Assembly (NCBI RefSeq): GCF_000805385.1
Contig: NZ_JTJW01000006.1
Span: 868,001-932,000, forward strand
Direction of reading: 5' to 3'
Source: Mycolicibacterium setense
Lineage (GTDB): Bacteria > Actinomycetota > Actinomycetes > Mycobacteriales > Mycobacteriaceae
Length of the DNA: 64,000 bases
Below, in pieces: positions 27,548 through 35,511 of this stretch. The notes under the pieces were generated by a model. The model saw only the letters and a list, made by a program, of their open reading frames with translations, ran no database searches and had not been told where the DNA came from. The translations under genes were made by a program, and so were the position numbers. The number at the start of each line of letters is the position of its first letter. Position 1 is the first letter of the stretch.

Positions 27548-27602
27548 AACTGGACGCAATGTCCGGTTATCGGTAATGCTGAACCGGACGTGCCGTCCAC
27601 TT
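27548..27602. promoter_or_regulatory. two copies of a TetR-type operator between regulator and azoreductase
   Basis: Site 1 at 27548-27568 has arms AACTGGAC / GTCCGGTT; site 2 at 27582-27602 has arms AACCGGAC / GTCCACTT. Both have a five-base spacer and a total length of 21 bases. They lie 19-82 bp from the two divergent starts, directly upstream of the GGAGG ribosome site of the azoreductase gene. Confidence 0.65.
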
Positions 27603-27620
27603 AACTACTCGGAGGTTGCC

Positions 27621-28274
27621 GTGACCACACTTCTTCACATCGACGCGAGCGCTCGCAGTCGCTCCATCAGTCGCCAGATCGGCGCCGAGTTCGCCCGGAC
27701 GTGGCGCGCCGCGCGGCCCGACGGGCGGTACCTCTACCGCGACGTCGCTGCCGATCCCGTGCCGTTCATCGAGGAGGGCTGGACCCAAATCTGTGACGCG
27801 GCGCTGTCCTCGGGGCGCACCGACGTGAACAGGCTGGGGGAGTCGGTGAGCACGCCCGAGCAGGCCGCCGCATGGGCGGTGGTACGACCGCTGCTGGACG
27901 AGCTGTGCTCGGCGGACATCGTGCTGATCGGCACCCCGATGTACAACTACTCGATACCGGCGTCGCTCAAAGCCTGGCTGGACCAAGTGACGTTTCCACG
28001 AATGTCCTTGGCGCCCAGGCGCTTCGTCGTGGCAACCGCCCGGGGCGGCGCCTACTCACCCGGCGCGCCCAAGGCCGCATTCGACTACCAGGAAAGATTC
28101 TTGCGTGACTTCTTCGTGGGCCACTACGCCGTCACCGACACCGTGTTCATCAATGCCGAGATGGCCAATGCCCGGGTGGATCCGGCGCTGGCCCAGTTCC
28201 GGGATGCGCACGACAAATCTCTGACCGCCGCCTTGGCCGCCGCGGGTGCCCTCGCCGTGGAGTACGCGAAATGA
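27621..28274 (+). CDS. FMN-dependent NADH-azoreductase (AzoR family)
   Basis: A 217-residue flavodoxin-fold reductase acting on azo compounds and quinones in the cytoplasm. The N-terminal LLHIDASARSRSISRQIGAEF is the FMN phosphate-binding loop. LIGTPMYNYSIPASLKAWLDQV is the hallmark flavin-ring contact, and VVATARGGAYSPG follows. GTG 27621 has GGAGG six bases upstream. It overlaps the SMR transporter gene by four bases and is controlled from a promoter with two TetR-type operators, consistent with inducible detoxification. Confidence 0.9.
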   Translation: MTTLLHIDASARSRSISRQIGAEFARTWRAARPDGRYLYRDVAADPVPFIEEGWTQICDAALSSGRTDVNRLGESVSTPEQAAAWAVVRPLLDELCSADIVLIGTPMYNYSIPASLKAWLDQVTFPRMSLAPRRFVVATARGGAYSPGAPKAAFDYQERFLRDFFVGHYAVTDTVFINAEMANARVDPALAQFRDAHDKSLTAALAAAGALAVEYAK

Positions 28275-28591
28275 GTTGGCTGCTGTTGGGATTGGCAGGG
28301 GCCGTGGAGATCGCCTGGTCGCAGAGCATCAAGCCGACCGACGGATTCACACGGCCGGTGCCCACCGCGGTGTGCGTGGCGATCGGTGCCCTGTCGGTGT
28401 ATCTGCTGGCGTTGGCCATGCGCGGTCTGCCGGTGGGCACCGCGTACGCGGTCTTCACCGGCATCGGTGCGGTGGGCGCCATCGCACTTGGTGTGGTGAT
28501 CCACCGTGACCCGTTGGGCGCGGGCCGCACGCTAGCGCTGGCCATGATCGTCGGCGGGATCGTGCTCGCCCGGGTCACGAATCCGGACTGA
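28271..28591 (+). CDS. SMR family transporter, SugE/Gdx-like
   Basis: A 106-residue small multidrug resistance protein with four transmembrane helices. The first helix has the essential Glu in LLLGLAGAVEIAWSQSIKPT. LKxT-like SIKPTDGFT and GLPVGTAYAVFTGIGAVGA resemble the SugE/Gdx guanidinium exporter branch more than EmrE-type drug pumps (by eye). It should work as a dual-topology dimer. Coupled to the azoreductase gene by ATGA. Its end overlaps the convergent ASCH-like gene by 17 bases. Confidence 0.85.
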   Translation: MSWLLLGLAGAVEIAWSQSIKPTDGFTRPVPTAVCVAIGALSVYLLALAMRGLPVGTAYAVFTGIGAVGAIALGVVIHRDPLGAGRTLALAMIVGGIVLARVTNPD

Positions 28592-29189
28592 GCCTGGTGG
28601 CCGCGAGGTAGGCGCGCCCGCGTGGTGCGAGCCGGTAGCCGACGTCGAGGCTGATGGTCAGGCCCAGCCCCTTGAGCTGGCGCACGCGGCGCTTGAAACG
28701 AGGTACCTCGAGGCCGACGCGTGCCGCCAGATCGGGTGCGCGGACAGCCTCGTTCGCCCCGATCATCTCAAGGTACTGACGCGTCCACGGTTCGCCGGCC
28801 GAGTCCCAGCGCGCCAACCGGGCCGAGATCGCCGCGGCGTCGGCATCGGTGAGCTCGTCGTCGGCGGCGAGCTCCGGTCGTTCGTCCGGGCCCAGGTACG
28901 ACACGCCGATGAGGTAGGTGTGTCCGGCGGGCCTGCGGTCGAGCTGAGCCTGCGCCGTCGCCGCATCCGGATGACCGGCCGCGCGGGCCTGCGCGGCGGT
29001 GACCCGGTAATCGCCCGGGCGTTCGGTGACCGACTCGATGCGAATCGTGCCGGCGTGTGTGCGTTGGGTTCTGCCGGGCTTGACCCGAGGCCGGTCCCAG
29101 CGTCGTAGCACCAGCGAGATGGTCCCGTCGGCAATGCCGTCGGCAGTCGGCCGATCTAACAGCACGATCACGATCGTATGTCGCAACAT
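28575..29189 (-). CDS. hypothetical protein, ASCH-like N-terminus with winged-helix C-terminus
   Basis: A ~204-residue protein. Residues ~20-120 read VLRRWDRPRVKPGRTQRTHAG then IRIESVTERPGDYRVTAAQARAAGH, resembling the beta-barrel ASCH (RNA/nucleic-acid-binding) domain. The C-terminal ~70 residues look like a winged helix that predicts DNA or RNA binding. Start ATG 29189 is chosen; the open frame extends to 29267. No reaction can be named. It is divergent from the DUF3097 gene. Confidence 0.6.
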   Translation of the reverse strand: MLRHTIVIVLLDRPTADGIADGTISLVLRRWDRPRVKPGRTQRTHAGTIRIESVTERPGDYRVTAAQARAAGHPDAATAQAQLDRRPAGHTYLIGVSYLGPDERPELAADDELTDADAAAISARLARWDSAGEPWTRQYLEMIGANEAVRAPDLAARVGLEVPRFKRRVRQLKGLGLTISLDVGYRLAPRGRAYLAATRLSPDS

Positions 29190-29222
29190 CGTTATCGCTG
29201 CGGGCGTTTTTAGGATCGCGGC

Positions 29223-30056
29223 GTGACTGATCGCTACGGTTCCGACATCCTGTCCCGAAACCCGCACACACCCAAGCTGACTCGATCGACGGAACAGCCC
29301 GCGGAGAAGGGCCTGGTCGTCGAGGATGCCCAGAGTGGTTACGTAGGCGCGGTGGTGCGCATCGAGGGCGGTCGGGTCGAGCTCGAGGACCGCCGCGGCA
29401 AGGTGCGGGCGTTCCCGATGGGCCCGGGCTTCCTGATCGACGGCAAACCGGTGAGCCTCGTGGTGCCCAAGCGGGCCGTGGCGCCGGCACGCACCGCGTC
29501 AGGATCGGTCGCGGTACCGAAGGCCAAGGCGCGGGTTGCGCTGGCCAGCCGCATCTACGTGGAAGGCCGTCACGACGCCGAGCTCGTCGAGCAGGTCTGG
29601 GGCGCCGATCTGCGGATCGAAGGCGTCGTCGTCGAATACCTCGGCGGCGTCGACGATCTGGCCGACATCGTCGCCGAATTCGCGCCCGGGCCGGGCCGCC
29701 GGCTGGGCGTGCTGGTCGATCACCTCGTCACGGGTTCGAAGGAGGCGCGAATCGCCGAGGCGGTGCGCCGCGGACCAGGCGGTGAGCACACGCTGGTGGT
29801 CGGGCACCCTTTCGTCGACATCTGGCAGTCCGTCAAACCGGCCCGGCTCGGGATGAAGGCCTGGCCGACGATTCCGCGCAACGTGGAGTGGAAACACGGC
29901 ATCTGTGACGCGCTGGGCTGGCCGCATCGGGAGCAGGCCGACATCGCCCGGGCGTGGCAGCGGATCCGCGGCCGGGTCCGCGACTGGAACGATCTGGAGC
30001 CCGCGCTGATCGGCCGGGTCGAGGAACTGATCGACTTCGTCACCGCGCCGGCCTAG
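29223..30056 (+). CDS. DUF3097 family protein
   Basis: A 277-residue conserved actinobacterial protein. The N-terminal ~100 residues form a small beta-rich domain (YVGAVVRIEGGRVELEDRRGKVRAF). The rest contains SRIYVEGRHDAELVEQVWG and LGVLVDHLVTGSKEARIAE, an E...D pattern like a TOPRIM fold, suggesting nucleic-acid metabolism. The function is not established. GTG 29223 is the first codon of the frame. It is 30 bp upstream of rarA on the same strand, so the two are likely co-transcribed. Confidence 0.8.
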   Translation: MTDRYGSDILSRNPHTPKLTRSTEQPAEKGLVVEDAQSGYVGAVVRIEGGRVELEDRRGKVRAFPMGPGFLIDGKPVSLVVPKRAVAPARTASGSVAVPKAKARVALASRIYVEGRHDAELVEQVWGADLRIEGVVVEYLGGVDDLADIVAEFAPGPGRRLGVLVDHLVTGSKEARIAEAVRRGPGGEHTLVVGHPFVDIWQSVKPARLGMKAWPTIPRNVEWKHGICDALGWPHREQADIARAWQRIRGRVRDWNDLEPALIGRVEELIDFVTAPA

Positions 30057-30086
30057 CCCGTCGTAGCGGCGTGGTATGCCTGAAAT

Positions 30087-31472
30087 GTGTCCGACGGATT
30101 GTTCGACGTGCCAGGTGACCCGGAGTCCGGCGACTCCGGCGCATTGACCGCGCCCGGCACGGGCTTGGTCGGCTCCTCGCGCGAGCGCTCGTCGGCGCCG
30201 TTGGCGGTGCGGATGCGCCCGGCCGGCCTCGACGAGGTCGTCGGTCAATCCCATCTGTTGCAGGCCGGTTCGCCGCTGCGCCGTCTGGTAGAGGGGTCCG
30301 GTGCCGCGTCGGTCATCCTCTATGGCCCGCCCGGCACCGGCAAGACGACGCTGGCGTCGTTGATCTCACAGGCCACCGGCCGCCGGTTCGAGGCACTCTC
30401 GGCGTTGAGCGCTGGCGTCAAGGAGGTGCGCGCCGTCATAGAAAAGGCGCGGACGGCCCTCGTTCACCACGGTGAACAGACCGTGCTGTTCATCGACGAG
30501 GTCCATCGTTTTTCCAAGACTCAGCAGGATGCGCTGCTCGCGGCGGTCGAGAACCGAGTCGTGCTGCTGGTGGCGGCCACCACGGAAAACCCGTCGTTCT
30601 CGGTGGTCGCCCCGCTGCTGTCGCGCTCGCTGATCCTGCAATTGCAGCCGTTGACCCCGCAGGACGTCGAGATCGTGCTACGCCGCGCGATCACCGACCC
30701 GCGGGGGCTCGGAGGCGCGATCGAGGTGACCGACGAGGCCGTCGACCTCATGGCGCAGCTTTCCGCCGGCGATGCGCGGCGGGCGCTGACCGCGTTGGAG
30801 GTGGCAGCGGAAACAGCCGGAGCGCCGGGTGGCGTCGTCACCGTCGAGACCATCGAGCAGTCGCTCGACAAGGCCGCGGTGCGTTATGACCGCGACGGAG
30901 ATCAGCACTATGACGTCGTCAGCGCATTCATCAAATCGGTGCGCGGCTCCGACGTCGATGCGGCGTTGCACTACCTGGCCCGGATGCTGGTGGCGGGGGA
31001 GGACCCTCGATTCGTCGCGCGCCGGCTGATGATCCTGGCCAGCGAGGACATCGGGATGGCGGATCCGACTGCGCTGCAGACCGCGGTGGCTGCGGCCCAG
31101 ACCGTGCAGTTGATCGGCATGCCCGAGGCGCAGTTGACGCTGGCGCATGCCACGGTGCACCTCGCCACCGCGCCCAAGTCCAATGCGGTCACCACAGCGC
31201 TCGGTGCCGCGATGAACGACATCCGGGGCGGCAAGGCGGGGGCGGTCCCAAGACACTTAAGAGATGGGCATTACAGCGGGGCGGAATCACTGGGCAACGC
31301 CATCGGCTACAAGTACGCGCACGACGATCCCAGCGGTGTGGTGGCGCAGCAGTATCCGCCCGACGATCTGGTGGGGGTGGACTACTACACGCCGACCGGG
31401 CGCGGTTTCGAACGTGAACTCATCTCGCGGGTAGACAAGCTGCGGGCCATCATTCGCAAGGTGCGGCGGTGA
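30087..31472 (+). CDS. rarA: replication-associated recombination protein A (AAA+ ATPase), chimeric 3' end
   Basis: A 461-residue AAA+ ATPase of the RarA/MgsA/WRNIP1 family that acts at stalled replication forks. Walker A is [16 protein letters not shown]; Walker B with sensor is [16 protein letters not shown]; the C-terminal MgsA tetramerisation domain contains HLRDGHYSG and [12 protein letters not shown]. Its last ~75 codons (from about 31241) probably come from the integrated element: codons there are CCA AGA CAC TTA AGA GAT, and a diverged native copy lies at 40876-41115. Residues 30-38 (GSSRERSSA) come from a dispersed repeat. GTG start. Confidence 0.95.
   Translation: MSDGLFDVPGDPESGDSGALTAPGTGLVGSSRERSSAPLAVRMRPAGLDEVVGQSHLLQAGSPLRRLVEGSGAASVILYGPPGTGKTTLASLISQATGRRFEALSALSAGVKEVRAVIEKARTALVHHGEQTVLFIDEVHRFSKTQQDALLAAVENRVVLLVAATTENPSFSVVAPLLSRSLILQLQPLTPQDVEIVLRRAITDPRGLGGAIEVTDEAVDLMAQLSAGDARRALTALEVAAETAGAPGGVVTVETIEQSLDKAAVRYDRDGDQHYDVVSAFIKSVRGSDVDAALHYLARMLVAGEDPRFVARRLMILASEDIGMADPTALQTAVAAAQTVQLIGMPEAQLTLAHATVHLATAPKSNAVTTALGAAMNDIRGGKAGAVPRHLRDGHYSGAESLGNAIGYKYAHDDPSGVVAQQYPPDDLVGVDYYTPTGRGFERELISRVDKLRAIIRKVRR
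30174..30193. repeat. third copy of the TCGCGCGAGCGCTC repeat, inside rarA
   Basis: Matches the two 22-bp repeats at 16276 and 16309 at about 18 of 20 positions, in the same orientation. It encodes SSRERSS in a non-conserved linker between the RarA N-terminus and the AAA+ core. Confidence 0.7.
31231..31250. other. attL region
   Basis: Junction between host rarA and the element. Shared with attR are AAGGC (31233-31237) and, one base further, GGG. A serine integrase needs only a two-base core. To the right, codon use turns unlike the host at once (AGA, TTA). The exact crossover cannot be set from one integrated copy. Confidence 0.6.
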
Positions 31473-31565
31473 GGGTCTCGTCCGAACCATGAAAGCGTCG
31501 CCACCCCCGCGTGCGTTCGGCGCGCCTTGCTGGGGAGTCGTCCTGTCCGGTGCGAGCATGACCGG

Positions 31566-32282
31566 ATGGGGGGCGTGGGGAAAGCAGCCGTAGGGGCGAC
31601 CGTCGTGGCAGTGGTCGGCATCGCCGTCACCGGCACCGTGGTCGGATGGCCTGTGGTGTGGACGCGGTTAACCGCATGGTGGACACCGGGGTGGGGGAAC
31701 CTGTTCACGGTAGGAGTCGCCACACTGGCCGTCATGGTCAGTGCGCGGCACAACGGGCGAACCTTGCGCAGAGCTGGCGAGCAGTTCAAGCAAGCCCGGA
31801 GAGACACACGGAACGACAAGTTGCGGGTGGAGATTGCAGCGCTTCTGGGCGCAGTGAGTGAACGGCTACCGAGGGACAAGGTTTTCAGGGCACGGATGGC
31901 CGAGACTGTGCCCCCTGACACCAGCTCAGTAGGGCTCGTCAAAAACTGGCTCAAGAACGCGAACTCCGTCATGGAGGAGACTGTTGGCGACGTCTACAAG
32001 CGAATAGCTATGCACGCCTTTGTGATTCTGACCCTCACGAATGACCCGGCCATCACTGAGCCTGTCAAGCAGCTAGAGCAGATCACAGCCGAAGAAGTCG
32101 CCGACATGCGCGAATTCACCAACAAGGGAGTCAAAGCAAAGGATCTCAGCGGTTACCTTCAACTTGCGGGCAACCTCGGAACGGCCCTACTTCGCGGGAT
32201 ACCTCGACAAAGCGAGATTGATCGCGCGACCAAAGAACTCAGGGACTATTGCCTGTCGCACTTCCCTCAGCTTGAGCAATGA
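31566..32282 (+). CDS. satellite cargo: membrane-anchored hypothetical protein
   Basis: A 238-residue protein that I do not recognise. Two hydrophobic segments (residues ~8-30 and ~46-62) are followed by a charged, mainly helical region: RRAGEQFKQARRDTRNDKLRVEIAALL looks like an amphipathic coiled coil. The soluble C-terminal ~140 residues show no known motif. Start ATG 31566 (MGGVGKAAV) is preferred to 31527. It lies 94 bp after the rarA stop, opposite in strand to the satellite core genes, and is followed by a second membrane protein gene. Phage satellites often keep anti-phage genes at this place (inference). Confidence 0.6.
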   Translation: MGGVGKAAVGATVVAVVGIAVTGTVVGWPVVWTRLTAWWTPGWGNLFTVGVATLAVMVSARHNGRTLRRAGEQFKQARRDTRNDKLRVEIAALLGAVSERLPRDKVFRARMAETVPPDTSSVGLVKNWLKNANSVMEETVGDVYKRIAMHAFVILTLTNDPAITEPVKQLEQITAEEVADMREFTNKGVKAKDLSGYLQLAGNLGTALLRGIPRQSEIDRATKELRDYCLSHFPQLEQ

Positions 32283-32348
32283 AACATGGTGCCCGTGGCG
32301 CGCTATATGCCCGGGTCAAACGCGAATCGTCGGACTAGGGTTTCCCGC

Positions 32349-32840
32349 GTGTCCACCTTCACCCTGAGCGTCCTTGGTGTCGTGCTTGCTGTCATTGCCA
32401 ACGTGTGGAACTTCGCTCTGACATTCGTCAGGTGGCCCCGTGTCGCCGTCGAAACGCGGACACACATGGTCGTGGTGGTAGGTGGGCAGAACCGGGACCG
32501 AATCGAACTGACAGTCATCAATCGCGGCGCAGAAGCGGTCACGGTCAGCAACATTGGCCTGCGACCTATGGACCCGAGTCTCATGCCCTGCGACTACGCC
32601 CTAGATGAAGTCCTCAACCCCAAGCGACTGCCACAGGGTGAGCAATTGCCTATCCGCGTCGAGGGGCACGGCGCAGTGAAATGGACCTACACCAGAGAAC
32701 AGTTCGTTGGTATTCGTCAGGACACCAAGGTGACCGGGTACGCCATGACGTATCGGTCGTTTCGCTGGCCGTGGCTGCGGGGCAATGCATTGACCGAGCG
32801 CACAATATCGGCGCGGAGAACCGAGACCGTACGGCTTTGA
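32349..32840 (+). CDS. satellite cargo: single-pass membrane protein with beta-sandwich-like domain
   Basis: A ~163-residue hypothetical protein. One transmembrane helix at the N-terminus (TLSVLGVVLAVIANVWNFAL) is followed by a region rich in alternating hydrophobic residues: RIELTVINRGAEAVTVSNIGLRP, then QLPIRVEGHGAVKWTYTREQF. This suggests an Ig-like beta-sandwich. GTG 32349 gives a short N-terminus; ATG 32286, four bases after the preceding stop, is the alternative and would make the pair a tight bicistron. It ends tail-to-tail with the phage module (3-bp gap). Function unknown. Confidence 0.55.
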   Translation: MSTFTLSVLGVVLAVIANVWNFALTFVRWPRVAVETRTHMVVVVGGQNRDRIELTVINRGAEAVTVSNIGLRPMDPSLMPCDYALDEVLNPKRLPQGEQLPIRVEGHGAVKWTYTREQFVGIRQDTKVTGYAMTYRSFRWPWLRGNALTERTISARRTETVRL

Positions 32841-32843
32841 ACG

Positions 32844-33095
32844 TCACATCCCGGGATCAACCACAATCGTCTCCACGTGGTCCCGTGGCAGAAACTCTGA
32901 CGGCACTTTCCACCACGGCACCGCGACCGTCTCGCCGCGCTCCAGGGCATCCAACAGATACCGGGGGCGGCGATGCTGGCCCACCACACCAAACCGCCTC
33001 TGCAAGTCCCGTTCCCGGTCCAGTACACGCCGGTACACCGGACCCATACCGTCCCGGCTCGGCGCCACCAACGCCGGATTGCGGCGGGGCATCAC
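32844..33095 (-). CDS. small phage-type protein next to small terminase
   Basis: An 83-residue protein of unknown function. It is rich in Arg/Pro at the N-terminus and has RYLLDALERGETVAVPWWKVPSEFL near the C-terminus. The ATG at 33095 overlaps the upstream gene's stop (ATGA). A position directly after a small-terminase candidate is common for short packaging-related proteins in actinobacteriophages, but nothing in the sequence proves this role. Confidence 0.6.
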   Translation of the reverse strand: MMPRRNPALVAPSRDGMGPVYRRVLDRERDLQRRFGVVGQHRRPRYLLDALERGETVAVPWWKVPSEFLPRDHVETIVVDPGM

Positions 33096-33472
33096 TCCAC
33101 CGCCCGAATCGGACGCGACTCCACCCGGGCAGCATCACGCTGGCGCTTACGATTCCACCGGGAATTAACAGCCGCCTGGTGACGGGCACTCTTCGGCACA
33201 TCCTCCGGCGCCGCCAACTGCGAAACCATCTCCAGCACCCGGCGCTCATGGTGCCGACACTCGGCAGCCAACCGGGCCAACGCCGATACGCTCGGAGACT
33301 CGCCAGCGAGATTCTCGTCGTACACCCGCTGGAGTTGCTCGGCCCGGTCAGCATGACGGCACGCCGAATCGATCACCTCCAGGTCCAGGGCAGTCCATTC
33401 CCACCCGAGGCCGCGCTCGGCCAGGGCGGTATCCAACCGTTCCCGCAGTGCCTCACCCGCCGTCTTTGTCAT
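33092..33472 (-). CDS. putative phage terminase small subunit
   Basis: A 126-residue acidic/basic helical protein. TAGEALRERLDTALAERGLGWEWTALDLEVIDSA then ADRAEQLQRVYDENLAGES matches, by eye, small-terminase-type proteins of mycobacterial prophages and phiRv1-like elements. It would select satellite DNA for packaging by a helper's large terminase. ATG 33472 is chosen; the frame extends to 33505 with no better signal. A ~480-bp gene-poor stretch with inverted repeats lies just upstream and may hold the packaging site. Confidence 0.55.
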   Translation of the reverse strand: MTKTAGEALRERLDTALAERGLGWEWTALDLEVIDSACRHADRAEQLQRVYDENLAGESPSVSALARLAAECRHHERRVLEMVSQLAAPEDVPKSARHQAAVNSRWNRKRQRDAARVESRPIRAVE

Positions 33473-33953
33473 GACATTGAGTGTAGGCCGTATGACAGTC
33501 GCCAAAACCGTTGGTAGACAATGGGATACTTACATTGACAGACGTTGCCACACAACGGGATTTGGACGCGCCAAAAACATGCCCTGACCTGCGGAAACAT
33601 GAAAATCGTTGTGCTGCAAAGCGTATCGATGGGCCAAGAATGGCCCCCTGACCTGCGCAAATGCCCGCGAATTACGGGGCATGCGTGCGAGCCCGTTCCG
33701 GTCGGGGTCGAAGGGGGGTTAGCGGGACATCCCCCCAGAGCTTGTTTCCGCAGGTCAGAGCAACTATTGGTCACGCCTACATGTTTGCTGCATCTCACCG
33801 TGTCGGCCCGTCTCGCGTTGCGGGTGGACGCGCGTAATACGTTGTGGCACTTCAGGTTTGGTGACCTCAAATGTGTTGTGATTCAATACCTTTGGCGTGT
33901 TTGCTGTGCTGAATTGTGTTGCGGTTGGCGCACTTCGGTGGGGTTTGTCCTGG
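33473..33953. other. gene-poor stretch of the satellite with inverted repeats
   Basis: No convincing gene. Three copies of CTGACCTGCG occur: 33584-33593, 33648-33657 and inverted at 33749-33758. The first and third extend to ~19-base arms (33581-33599 and 33743-33761) that are reverse complements with one mismatch. The area lies between the small-terminase candidate and HNH genes and is richer in A/T at its left. A GTG frame on the minus strand (33967-33764, 67 codons) is possible but weak. Candidate cos/pac or regulatory region. Confidence 0.5.
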
Positions 33954-34283
33954 TCAGGGTAGGACACCGGGATGGCGTTCCTTCACCCGCATGACGCGGG
34001 TGCCCACATTGCTGCGGGCGGCGGAGTTTCGGGCACTGACGTGACGGTGACATTCGGCGCAGACACCGACCAGCTGCGGTGAGCCGTCCTCGTTGAATTC
34101 GGTATCGGTTCCACCGTCCGCGTCGTCTCGCACATGGTGGACCTCAACAGAGGTGATGGTGCATCTGCCGGGAATGTTGAGCCAGCAGACGGGGTATCGG
34201 CGCAGGACTCGTTGCCGTAGTCGTTCGGGGAGTCGGCGTGCTCCGTTGCGGGGTCGGGTTCGCCGGTCACCGGTCCACGTCAT
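33954..34283 (-). CDS. HNH endonuclease, packaging-associated type
   Basis: A 109-residue HNH nuclease. RYPVCWLNIPGRCTITSVEVHHVRDDADGG contains Cys pairs and the His-His core, and VGVCAECHRHVSARNSAA supplies the second CxxC and catalytic histidines. Start ATG 34283 has GGGAGAG seven bases upstream. Small HNH proteins beside terminase genes are needed for cos cleavage in many long-tailed phages (literature knowledge). Its place between the capsid and the small-terminase candidate supports that role here rather than homing. Confidence 0.82.
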   Translation of the reverse strand: MTWTGDRRTRPRNGARRLPERLRQRVLRRYPVCWLNIPGRCTITSVEVHHVRDDADGGTDTEFNEDGSPQLVGVCAECHRHVSARNSAARSNVGTRVMRVKERHPGVLP

Positions 34284-34307
34284 GGGTTTGCTCTCCCGGG
34301 GGTGTGG

Positions 34308-34353
34308 CACCCGGCTGCCCGCTGTGGCGGGGGACCTCACGGGCAGCCGGGTG
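34308..34353. terminator. 14-bp perfect inverted repeat between capsid module and HNH gene
   Basis: CACCCGGCTGCCCG (34308-34321) and CGGGCAGCCGGGTG (34340-34353) are exact reverse complements with an 18-base loop. It lies downstream of the basic-peptide stop and upstream of the HNH ribosome site, so it could end or attenuate the capsid transcript. Confidence 0.5.
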
Positions 34354-34416
34354 GGTCGGCACCGCTACCTCGGGCAGGAATGCCGATAGCGACACCCGGG
34401 GTAGCGGTGGGTCTGG

Positions 34417-34542
34417 TTACCGGCGTCCTGTTGGGGGATTCTGTGGCAACGGTTTCGGGGTGGGCTTGCGTCCCTGCTTTCTTACCGCAGTGGGCTTGCG
34501 GCGTTGTGTGTTGCGTCGGGTGCGCTTGGGTCGGCTAGCCAT
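34417..34542 (-). CDS. 41-residue very basic peptide coupled to capsid gene
   Basis: Starts MASRPKRTRRNTQRRKPTA and ends PTGRR; about 15 of 41 residues are Arg or Lys, with many Pro. Its ATG (34542-34540) overlaps the capsid TGA in ATGA, a strong sign of real coupled translation. It may neutralise packaged DNA or act in capsid assembly (inference). Too short for a family call; nothing similar is known to me. Confidence 0.6.
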   Translation of the reverse strand: MASRPKRTRRNTQRRKPTAVRKQGRKPTPKPLPQNPPTGRR

Positions 34543-35399
34543 CAGCTGCCGCCGTCATCCACAGAGAAGGCACCAACCCGGTCGGGTCGAACGATGTTCT
34601 GGCCGATTCGCCACGTGGCCTTGAGCCCGACATCATCGGTCTCGAAGTAGCGGTCAACGGTGACGGACACCAGCACGTCGCCGACTGCGCTCACCACGGC
34701 TGCCTTATCCACGATCAGACCCGAGTAGGCGGGCACGTTGCTGTTCACCAACACCGGCAGCGAGAGCAACATTGGCACGGCGTCAGTGGTGCCAGCGCCG
34801 ATCAGGGACGCATTGCTGCCCGCGTCATCAACCTTCAGTTTTCGCAAGGCAGCCCAACCCAAAGGGTCCACCACGATGTGTGTCGGGGTGCCCCCGTTGG
34901 CCTGGAGTTGGGCCTGTAGGTCTACGAGGGCGTCGAGGCTGCCGATGATTTCGCCGCCGTCCACGATGCCGTCAATGTGGAGCAACCCGGCCGCAGGCTG
35001 CACCGCTGGCGGTGTGGGTGCGGCCTGGTTGACGAAGGCATGATCGGCCTTCTTCACCAGGGCACGAGATACGGACAGGGCCAACTGCTCCGGTGTGCCT
35101 TCTTGATGGTTGAAATACTGTTCCCGCGAGATACGCACGAGCTGCGAAATTTTCCCGGTGAAGACGGTGACCTCGGCGAGGGCCGGTTCTGCTTCGGGAA
35201 TGGCGACGGATTCCGCCACGAAGGTTGCTTCGTCATCATCCACGTACGCCACACGCACGGACGGGGCATCGCCTTCGATGGCCCCCGAGATGGTGGAGCA
35301 TTGCAGGATCAAAGCTTCAGGGACGACATCGGCGGGGTGGAACACACTGACGTCTGGCCGCCACGGGTAGGCAGACGTGGTTGTCTTCAAGGTGGTCAT
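34542..35399 (-). CDS. phage major capsid protein, HK97-like fold
   Basis: A 285-residue capsid protein. The N-terminal arm is followed by DVVPEALILQCSTISGAIEG and FVAESVAIPEAEPALAEVTVFTGKISQLVRISREQ. The latter is the E-loop/P-domain pattern of HK97 capsids. GGTPTHIVVDPLGWAALRKLK follows, and the A-domain end is VDRYFETDDVGLKATWRIG. It is shorter than many phage capsids and no maturation protease is encoded nearby, as in satellites that build smaller heads. ATG 35399 has GGGAG eight bases upstream; the frame runs on to 35471. Confidence 0.85.
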   Translation of the reverse strand: MTTLKTTTSAYPWRPDVSVFHPADVVPEALILQCSTISGAIEGDAPSVRVAYVDDDEATFVAESVAIPEAEPALAEVTVFTGKISQLVRISREQYFNHQEGTPEQLALSVSRALVKKADHAFVNQAAPTPPAVQPAAGLLHIDGIVDGGEIIGSLDALVDLQAQLQANGGTPTHIVVDPLGWAALRKLKVDDAGSNASLIGAGTTDAVPMLLSLPVLVNSNVPAYSGLIVDKAAVVSAVGDVLVSVTVDRYFETDDVGLKATWRIGQNIVRPDRVGAFSVDDGGS

Positions 35400-35511
35400 G
35401 GTGACGACTCCCGAGATATGGCGGCGTGATTTCGACCGCAATGAACTTCTGAATTTGTCTCGGTTGCGCACCTGGGCACCGGGGGTCAGTCACCTGGACG
35501 TGCGTACCAGT

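Noticed and set aside
33545..33994. A 149-codon plus-strand frame in the satellite gap
   Set aside because: Codon pattern and Cys/Trp-rich content do not look coding; opposite in strand to the operon and without a ribosome site.
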